64,000 nucleotides of DNA from DASQMT01 sp963839615 (GTDB lineage: Bacteria > Actinomycetota > Thermoleophilia > Solirubrobacterales > Solirubrobacteraceae). Below, in pieces: positions 58,270 through 64,000 of this stretch. The DNA lies in contig CAWIVY010000003.1 of NCBI GenBank assembly GCA_963839615.1, forward strand, positions 120,196 through 184,195, read 5' to 3'. The stretch's first letter is position 1, and every line of letters begins with the position of its first letter. Under the pieces are notes generated by a model, which worked only from the letters and a program-made list of their open reading frames with translations, was not told where the DNA came from and did no database searches. A program made the translations under genes and the position numbers.

Positions 58270-58605
58270 ATGCCCGATACTCCAGGGATGCATTTCCGCC
58301 GCCTGCGCGTGCGGCTCGAGACCGAGCGACACGCGATCGAAGGCACACTCCAGCTGCCCAACGAGGGATACCGCTCACGGATGACGGACTTCCTCAACTC
58401 GCACGACTCCGACTTCCTGCCGATCACGGACGCGCAGATCTCCTGGCCGGGTGACACGCGGGTGCCGGAGAGCCACGAGTACCTCGCGGTCTCGGTGCGC
58501 CACATCGTCGTCGGCGTGGAGCTCGAGTCGCTGGGGACGTTCGACGAGACCGGCGAGCCGCCGTCGGAGACGCAGTTCGTGGTCTCCTCGCCGCCGCCTG
58601 GGTAA
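58270..58605 (+). CDS. DUF6812-like small protein
   Basis: 111 residues: HFRRLRVRLETERHAIEGTL, YRSRMTDFLNSHDSDFLPIT, HEYLAVSVRHIVVGVELE. The pattern (secreted-free, beta-rich, RMTDFLN...FLPITDA) is a small conserved actinobacterial family of unknown role. ATG at 58270, or 58288 (MHFRR). Divergent from the amidohydrolase. Confidence 0.65.
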   Translation: MPDTPGMHFRRLRVRLETERHAIEGTLQLPNEGYRSRMTDFLNSHDSDFLPITDAQISWPGDTRVPESHEYLAVSVRHIVVGVELESLGTFDETGEPPSETQFVVSSPPPG

Positions 58606-58634
58606 CGCGCGGGCCGCTGCGCGACACTCTCGGC

Positions 58635-59237
58635 ATGCCTTCGATCAGCCGAGGCTTCCGCCGGCGCGACCGCGGAGGCGATCCGACCCGGCTGCCGCCG
58701 GGGCAGCACCTGGAGTCCGCGTTCCCGGTCCTGTCGGCGGGCCCGACGCCGCGCGTGTCGCTCGCCGAGTGGTCGTTCTCGATCACGGGGGACCTCGACG
58801 GGGACCGGCGCTGGAGCTGGGAGGAGCTGCGCGCGCTGGACCCCGAGGCCGTCCGCTGCGACATCCACTGCGTCACCACCTGGTCCAAGCTCGACACGGA
58901 GTGGGAGGGGATCTCGCTCGACGTGCTGTTCGACGGGGTCGAGACCGACGCGGCCTTCGCGACCGCCTGGTGCGACGGCGGTTACACCACCAACCTCCCG
59001 CTCGAGGACCTGATCGGCGGCAAGGCCTGGCTCGCCTGGGGCTACGACGGCCGCCCGCTGGCGCCCGAGCACGGTGGGCCGGTGCGACTGCTCGTGCCGC
59101 ACCTGTACTTCTGGAAGAGCGCGAAATGGGTGCGCGGGCTCGTGCTGCGCGCCGACGACGAGCCGGGCTTCTGGGAGCAGCTCGGCTACCACGACCGCGG
59201 CGACCCTTGGCGCGAGCAGCGGTACCAGGGCGACTGA
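58635..59237 (+). CDS. Molybdopterin-binding oxidoreductase (sulfite oxidase/YedY-like domain)
   Basis: 200 residues making a single sulfite-oxidase-type molybdenum domain without haem or dimerisation domain. Cys79 in CDIHCVTTWSKLD is the expected Mo ligand; TNLPLEDLIGGKAWLAWGYD, GGPVRLLVPHLYFWKSAKWV complete the site. No Tat leader is present, unlike YedY, so it is probably cytoplasmic. The flavin reductase gene overlaps its stop, giving a two-component electron-transfer unit. Confidence 0.87.
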   Translation: MPSISRGFRRRDRGGDPTRLPPGQHLESAFPVLSAGPTPRVSLAEWSFSITGDLDGDRRWSWEELRALDPEAVRCDIHCVTTWSKLDTEWEGISLDVLFDGVETDAAFATAWCDGGYTTNLPLEDLIGGKAWLAWGYDGRPLAPEHGGPVRLLVPHLYFWKSAKWVRGLVLRADDEPGFWEQLGYHDRGDPWREQRYQGD

Positions 59238-59930
59238 GCTGGCTGCCCGCGCGCGTCGCCGCCGTGCGCCGCGAGACCGTGCGGGCGCGCACCCTCGTGC
59301 TCGACGTCGAGGGCTGGCCCGGCCACAAGGCGGGCCAGCACGTCGACGTGCGCCTGACCGCCGAGGACGGCTACCAGGCCCAGCGCTCGTACTCGATCGC
59401 CTCGCCGCCGGGAGCGCCGCTCGAGCTCACCGTCGAGCGGCTCCCGGAAGGCGAGCTCTCCGCCTGGCTCGTCGACGAGGCGCGGCCGGGCGACGCGCTC
59501 GACCTGCGCGGCCCGATCGGCGGCTACTTCGTCTGGGAGCCGTCGCGCGGCGGCCCCCTGCTGCTCGTCGCGGGCGGCTCGGGGCTGGTGCCGTCTGATG
59601 TGCATCGAGCGCCACCGCAGGCTCGTCGCGCCCGCGATCGAGTCGACGCTGCTGCTCTCGGCGCGCGGCCCGGACCACGTGCTCTACGCCGATGAGCTCG
59701 ACGGCGCCGCGCTCACCTACACGCGCCGCACGCCGGAAGGCTGGACGGGTTACGACCGCCGGATCGACGCCGCGATGCTCGCGGAGCTCGCGCCGCCGCC
59801 GGACTCGCGCCCGCGCTGCTTCGTCTGCGGCCCGACGGGCTTCGTCGAGCACGTGGCGCAGGATCTCGTCGACCTCGGCCACGATCGCGCGCTCGTGAAG
59901 ACGGAGCGGTTCGGCGCAAGCGGCGGATAG
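59234..59930 (+). pseudogene. FAD/NAD(P)-binding oxidoreductase, one-base frameshift
   Basis: First frame: LPARVAAVRRETVRARTLVL, GQHVDVRLTAEDGYQAQRSY and SIASPPG (FAD-binding RxYS), to LLLVAGGSGLVP. Then a shift at about 59597 and the second frame MCIERHRRLVAPAIESTLLL, TRRTPEGWTGYDRRI and PRCFVCGPTGFVEHVAQDLV (NAD(P)-binding CGP). One extra base in CCGTCTGATG explains it. Ferredoxin-NADP reductase fold; no iron-sulfur domain. Likely electron donor for the molybdoprotein. Start uncertain: CTG 59234 overlapping the upstream stop, or a GTG about 10 codons on. Confidence 0.82.
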
Positions 59931-59948
59931 CCGCCGTAGGCTGGGCCG

Positions 59949-61461
59949 ATGGTTCTCCGCAGCCCGTATCCCGACGTGCATGTCCCGCAGGTCTCGCTGA
60001 CCGAGTACGTGCTCGGCGGCGCGGCGGCAGCGGGGCGACAAGCCCGCGCTCGTCGACGGCGCAAGTGGCGCCGTCACGACCTACGCCGAGTTCGCGCAGC
60101 AGGTCCGCTCCGTGGCCGCCGGGCTGGCCACGGAGGGCATCGGCCCAGGCGACGCCGTCGGGCTGCTGGGGCCGAACAGCGCCACCTGGGCGGTCGCGTT
60201 CCACGCCGTCGTCTCGCTCGGCGCGATCGTGACCTCGATCAACCCGCTGCTGACGCCCGACGAGATCGCCAAGCAGCTGCGCAGCGCCGACGCCGACGCC
60301 GTGATCGTCGCCGAGCCGTTGCGCGCAGCGGTGGCGGATACGGGGCTGCCGGCGTTCACGCTCGAGTCGCTCCCCAGCGGCGACGGCGACCCGGGGACGC
60401 CGTCGGTCGACCCGGCGGGGGACCTCGCCGTGCTGCCGTTCTCCAGCGGCACGACCGGGCTGTCCAAGGGCGTGATGCTCACGCATCGCAACCTCGTGGC
60501 GAACATGGAGCAGATCCGCGCCGTCCACAGGATCGACGAGCACGACGTGCTGATCGGGATGCTGCCGTTCTTCCACATCTACGGCCAGACCGTGGTGATC
60601 AACCTCGGGCTGTCCCAGGGGGCGACGATCGTCACGATGCCGCGCTTCGACATGGGCGGGTTCCTCGACCTGCTCGAGCAGCACCAGGTGACGCGCGCGC
60701 ACGTCGCGCCGCCGGTCGTGCTCGGGCTCGCGAAGGCGCCGGGGGTCGAGGGCCGTGACCTCGCGCTGCGGGTGGTGATCTCGGGCGCCGCGCCACTCGA
60801 CGCCGACACCGCGAACCGCGCGTCGGAGCGGCTGGGGGCGCCGGTGCGCCAGGGCTACGGGATGACCGAGGCGAGCCCGGTCACGCACTTCGCCGCCGAC
60901 GAGCAACTCGAGGAGCAGGACCCGGGCGCGATCGGGCGCCTGGTCGGGAGCACCGAGGGGCGGCTCGTCGATCCCGAGAGCGGCGAGGACACCGACGAGG
61001 CCGGCGAGATCTGGATCCGCGGCCCACAGGTGATGCGCGGGTATCTCGCCGACGACGCGGCGACGGCGGCGACGCTGACCGAAGACGGCTGGCTGAAGAC
61101 GGGCGACGTCGCGCGCCTCGAGGACGGAGAGGTCTGGCGGATCGTCGACCGCGTCAAGGAGCTGATCAAGTACAAGGGCTACCAGGTGCCGCCGGCCGAG
61201 CTCGAGGCGCTGCTGATCGGCCACCCGGACGTCGCGGACGCCGCCGTGATCCCGGTTCCCGACGAGCTCTGCGGCGAGACGCCGAAGGCCTGCATCGTCG
61301 CGGCGGGCGAGGCGCTCGACCCCGACGAGCTGATGGCGTGGGTGGCCGAGCGCGTCGCGCCCTACAAGCGCATCCGCGCCGTCGAGTTCGTCGACGAGAT
61401 CCCGAAGTCAGCCTCGGGCAAGATCATGCGCAGGCTGCTGCGCGACCGTCCGTCGGGCTGA
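59949..61461 (+). pseudogene. AMP-forming acyl-CoA ligase (4-coumarate-CoA ligase-like), one-base frameshift
   Basis: ATG 59949 gives VLRSPYPDVHVPQVSLTEYV and LGGAAAAG; an extra G in GGGG near 60031 shifts the frame, after which KPALVDG and TTYAEFAQQVRSVAAGLATE continue without break to 61461. Adenylation motifs: PFSSGTTGLSKGVMLTH, GYGMTEASPVTHF, DGWLKTGDVARLEDG, and the catalytic Lys in PKSASGKIMRRLL. Activates an aromatic or fatty carboxylate to its CoA ester with ATP. Intact apart from the single shift, so probably functional in the organism. Confidence 0.87.
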
Positions 61462-61486
61462 GCGGCGCCACACGGCTTCCCCGCGC

Positions 61487-62719
61487 GTGGCGCTCCGCGC
61501 TCTCATAGCCGTCCAGCTCGCGGCGCTGGTCGCGCTCGGCGCCGTCACCGTCTTGCGGTTCCCCGTGTGGGCGCTCGTCGACGAGCGCGCGCACTACGAC
61601 TACGTGCAGACGGTGGCCGAGGAGGGGCGTCTCCCGGACCTGCGCGACGAGCTGATCTCGCCCGAGGCGGAGGCGATCGACGAAGGCGTGTTCCCGGCGC
61701 CGCCGCGCACCGACCCCGCCGCGCGCGGGCTCGCCGGCCGCTCCTACGAGGCGTTCCAGCCGCCGCTCTACTACGTCGTCGCCGCGGGCCCGTTCGCGGC
61801 CGGGGGCGACCATCTCGCGAAGGTGCGGGTGCTGCGCCTGCTCGGCCTCGCCTGCCTGCTGCTCGCCGCGTTCCTGCTCTGGCGGCTCGCGCGCGGCTCG
61901 CCCGCCGTCTTCGCGGTCGCGCTCTGCTTCCTGCTCTGGCCCGGCGTCGTCGTCCGCACCGTCACCGTCTCGAACGCCGCGCTGGAGCTGCCGCTCGCGC
62001 TCGGCGCCATGCTGGCGGCGCGCGCGGCGCACGAGCGCCGCGACGGCCGCCTGCTCGTGCTCGCGGGAGCGCTCGCCGGCCTCGGGCTGCTCACGCGCCT
62101 CTCGCTCGTCGTGCTCCTGCCGGTCCTGGCGGTGGTCGCGCTGCTGCACGTGCGCCGCGGCGGGCGCCGCGCCACGGCGGCGCTCGCGCTCGCCCTTCCC
62201 TGCCTGCTCCTCGCGCCGTGGGTCGCGTCGAACGTCGAGCGCTACGGCGCGCCGACGGCGAGCGCGCTGGTGCGCGAGATGCAGGATCCGGTGCTCAACC
62301 CGTCCGGCCGCGACCTCGGCACCGGCGACCTGCCGGACCTGCACGAGCGGCTGCTCGGCGGCGTGATCGCCGAGGAATGGTGGTCGGAGCTGCTCTCGCC
62401 CGCCAAGCGGCGGCTGCGCGACGTGTTCCTCTTGTTGACGCTCGCCCTCCCGCTCGGGCTCGTGCTCGTGCGCCGCCCGCCGGCATGGGCGCTGCTGTGC
62501 GCGCCGCTCGCGCTCGGCATCGGGCTGATGAGCGCCGGGCTGCTCCTCGGGAACTGGGACTTCTTCTATCCGCGCTACCTCTACGGCGTGCTGCCCGCCG
62601 CCGGCGTGGCGATCGGCGCGGCGCTCGGCCGCGTTGCGCTGCCCTACGCGGCGACCGTCACCTTCTCCCTGCTGGTGCTGTGGGCGCACCTCGGCACGGT
62701 CACGCCGTTCACGCCCTGA
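61487..62719 (+). CDS. Polytopic membrane protein, GT-C/DUF2142-like
   Basis: 410 residues with about 10 membrane helices. After the first helix comes PVWALVDERAHYDYVQTVAE and EAFQPPLYYVVAAG; the DE/H pair in the first outer loop and the FQPPLYY segment resemble GT-C glycosyltransferases and the DUF2142 family, which use polyprenyl-phosphate sugars. A late outer loop has GNWDFFYPRYLYGVLPAAGV. GTG start at 61487. Convergent with lysA. Transfer of sugar to an envelope component is possible. Confidence 0.7.
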   Translation: MALRALIAVQLAALVALGAVTVLRFPVWALVDERAHYDYVQTVAEEGRLPDLRDELISPEAEAIDEGVFPAPPRTDPAARGLAGRSYEAFQPPLYYVVAAGPFAAGGDHLAKVRVLRLLGLACLLLAAFLLWRLARGSPAVFAVALCFLLWPGVVVRTVTVSNAALELPLALGAMLAARAAHERRDGRLLVLAGALAGLGLLTRLSLVVLLPVLAVVALLHVRRGGRRATAALALALPCLLLAPWVASNVERYGAPTASALVREMQDPVLNPSGRDLGTGDLPDLHERLLGGVIAEEWWSELLSPAKRRLRDVFLLLTLALPLGLVLVRRPPAWALLCAPLALGIGLMSAGLLLGNWDFFYPRYLYGVLPAAGVAIGAALGRVALPYAATVTFSLLVLWAHLGTVTPFTP

Positions 62720-62725
62720 CCGCGC

Positions 62726-63985
62726 TCAGACGGCGTCGCGCGCGAGCAGGTCGGCCCAGCTCTCGCGGCGGACGACCAGGCGGGCCGCGCCGCCGGCCGC
62801 GAAGACCACGGGGATCCTGCGGTTGCCGTTGTAGTTGTTCGCCATCGTGTGGCAGTAGGCGCCGGTCGCCGGGACGCCGATCAGGTCGCCGACGCGCGGC
62901 GCGTCCAGGCGCACGCCGTCGACGAGCACGTCGCCGCTCTCGCAGTGCCGGCCGACGAGCGTCACCGTCTCGCCGCCCGGCGCGTCGATCCGGGAAGCGA
63001 TCCCGGCCTCGAAGCGCTGGCCGTACAACGCAACCTCGAGGTTGTCGCCCATGCCACCGTCGACGGCGACGAACGTGATCTCGCCGCGCTTGACGGTGAC
63101 GACCCGGTACAGCGTCGCGGCCGCGGACGCGACCATGCTGCGCCCGGGCTCGATGATCAGCTCGGCGTCGGCGGGCAGGTGCTCGCGCGCCGCCCCGACC
63201 AGCGCGTCGAGGTAGGCGCCGACGGCGGCGGGACGGTCGGCGTAGGTGTAGCGCGCGCCGAGGCCGCCGCCGAGGTCGTAGACCGGGAACCGGCCGAGCG
63301 AGGCGATCGCGGCGACGGAGCGCTCGAACGGCTCGACGTCGAGGATCTGCGAGCCGACGTGGACGTGCAGCCCCAGCATGCGCAGCCGCGGGCTCCGTCC
63401 GATCCGCGCGATCAGCTCGGCGGCCGCGGCGGGCACCAGCCCGAACTTCGATCCCGCGTGGCCGGTGAGCACGCTCGCGTGCGTCGCGGCCTGCACGCCC
63501 GGGATCACTCGCACCAGCACGTCCTGCGCCCGCCCGCTCGGCAACGTCGCCTCGAGCCGGTCGACGTCGTCCGCGTTGTCGACGACCACGAGCCCGATGC
63601 CGTGCTCCGCGGCCAGCGCGATCTCCTCGTCGGTCTTGGCGTTCCCGTGCAGCACGAGCAGCGCGGGATCCGCCCCGGCCGCGATCGCGGTCACGATCTC
63701 CCCGCCGCCCGCGACGTCGAGGCCGAGCCCCTCCTGGACCATCACGCGCTGGACCGCGGTGCAGGGGAAGGCCTTCGAGGCGAAGACCACGCGCGAGCGC
63801 GGCCAGCGAGCGGCAAGCCCGTCCGCGTACTCGCGCGCCCGCGCGCGCAGCGCGTGCTCGGCGACGACGAGCACGGGGGTGCCGAACTCCTCGGCGAGCG
63901 CGTCCGCGCGGCAGCCGCCGATGCGCAGCATCCCGTCCGCGTCGGCCACGCTGCCGGGCGGGAAGAGCGACAGCAGGTCGGCCAC
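62726..63985 (-). CDS. lysA: Diaminopimelate decarboxylase
   Basis: 419 residues, usual length. Fold III PLP enzyme: Lys71 in VVFASKAFPC forms the Schiff base; HVHVGSQI and YDLGGGLGARYTYADR bind PLP phosphate; EPGRSMV, GRHCESGDVL with the partner-subunit Cys, and GAYCHTMANNYNGNRR complete the site and specificity. Converts meso-diaminopimelate to lysine. GTG at 63985; the remaining 15 bp to the window edge are upstream region. Confidence 0.95.
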   Translation of the reverse strand: MADLLSLFPPGSVADADGMLRIGGCRADALAEEFGTPVLVVAEHALRARAREYADGLAARWPRSRVVFASKAFPCTAVQRVMVQEGLGLDVAGGGEIVTAIAAGADPALLVLHGNAKTDEEIALAAEHGIGLVVVDNADDVDRLEATLPSGRAQDVLVRVIPGVQAATHASVLTGHAGSKFGLVPAAAAELIARIGRSPRLRMLGLHVHVGSQILDVEPFERSVAAIASLGRFPVYDLGGGLGARYTYADRPAAVGAYLDALVGAAREHLPADAELIIEPGRSMVASAAATLYRVVTVKRGEITFVAVDGGMGDNLEVALYGQRFEAGIASRIDAPGGETVTLVGRHCESGDVLVDGVRLDAPRVGDLIGVPATGAYCHTMANNYNGNRRIPVVFAAGGAARLVVRRESWADLLARDAV

Positions 63986-64000
63986 GTCGAGAACCTAGCG

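Noticed and set aside
1..64000. CRISPR arrays, rRNA operons or transposase genes
   Set aside because: No regularly spaced short repeats, rRNA motifs or DDE transposase signatures were seen.

Overview
The window is a high-GC actinobacterial chromosome segment. Gene content (chymotrypsin-like secreted protease, Tat-exported ferritin-like proteins, rifamycin phosphotransferase, ECF sigma factor next to a YCII/DGPF protein, dnaX-ybaB-recR behind the SRP RNA gene) fits the Thermoleophilia/Solirubrobacterales part of Actinomycetota best. That placement is an inference from gene families and composition, because no rRNA gene is present.

Left arm, 1-15 kb: chromosomal genes. These are a GNAT enzyme, aquaporin, a CHAP-like protein with an eCIS-type N-terminal motif, two ferritin-like proteins divergent from tatA-tatC, a universal stress protein, a formyltransferase-family enzyme, rifamycin phosphotransferase with its 19-bp rifamycin-associated element, and a YCII/ECF sigma pair. 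They are followed by broken genes (GNAT, ProRS and ATPase-regulator fragments), an intact DUF885 peptidase, and a tyrosine integrase remnant.

Centre, 15.7-48.8 kb: I read this as a tandem array of three integrative elements anchored at tRNA-Val(CAC), 48695-48766. The 3' 45 nt of that tRNA recur at 27188 and 34387, each fused to the same truncated integrase gene, and a conserved ~100-bp element end follows each integrase copy. Element 1 (15.7-27.2) carries two paralogous histidine kinase/response regulator operons, each divergent from a related tiny membrane protein and dotted with an 18-bp ATGGG-N8-CCCAT motif. It also carries an ArsB/NhaD-type permease, a CBS protein, a third response regulator, a diguanylate cyclase and NhaA. 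Element 2 (27.2-34.4) is a reactive-sulfur operon: ArsR regulator, MMPL transporter, rhodanese, persulfide dioxygenase-rhodanese fusion, TauE/SafE exporter and OsmC, with a relaxase fragment. Element 3 (34.4-48.7) starts with small metabolic genes and then holds an extended ynjBCD/ynjF-like locus: substrate-binding protein, two permease modules, ATPase, two CDP-alcohol phosphatidyltransferases, ECF sigma plus zinc-finger anti-sigma, MerA/Lpd-like flavoprotein, TlpA-like thioredoxin, membrane protein and radical SAM protein. Most genes from about 36.6 to 47 kb are broken by dense single-base shifts although their protein motifs survive, so either the consensus is poor here or the locus decayed very recently.

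Right arm, 48.9-64 kb: conserved chromosome. SRP RNA, dnaX, ybaB/ebfC and recR are followed by a secreted serine protease, an MFS transporter, a secreted alpha/beta hydrolase, an amidohydrolase, a molybdopterin oxidoreductase with a flavin reductase partner, an acyl-CoA ligase, a multispanning membrane protein and lysA. Isolated one-base frameshifts (ebfC tail, flavin reductase, CoA ligase) also occur here and look like consensus errors.
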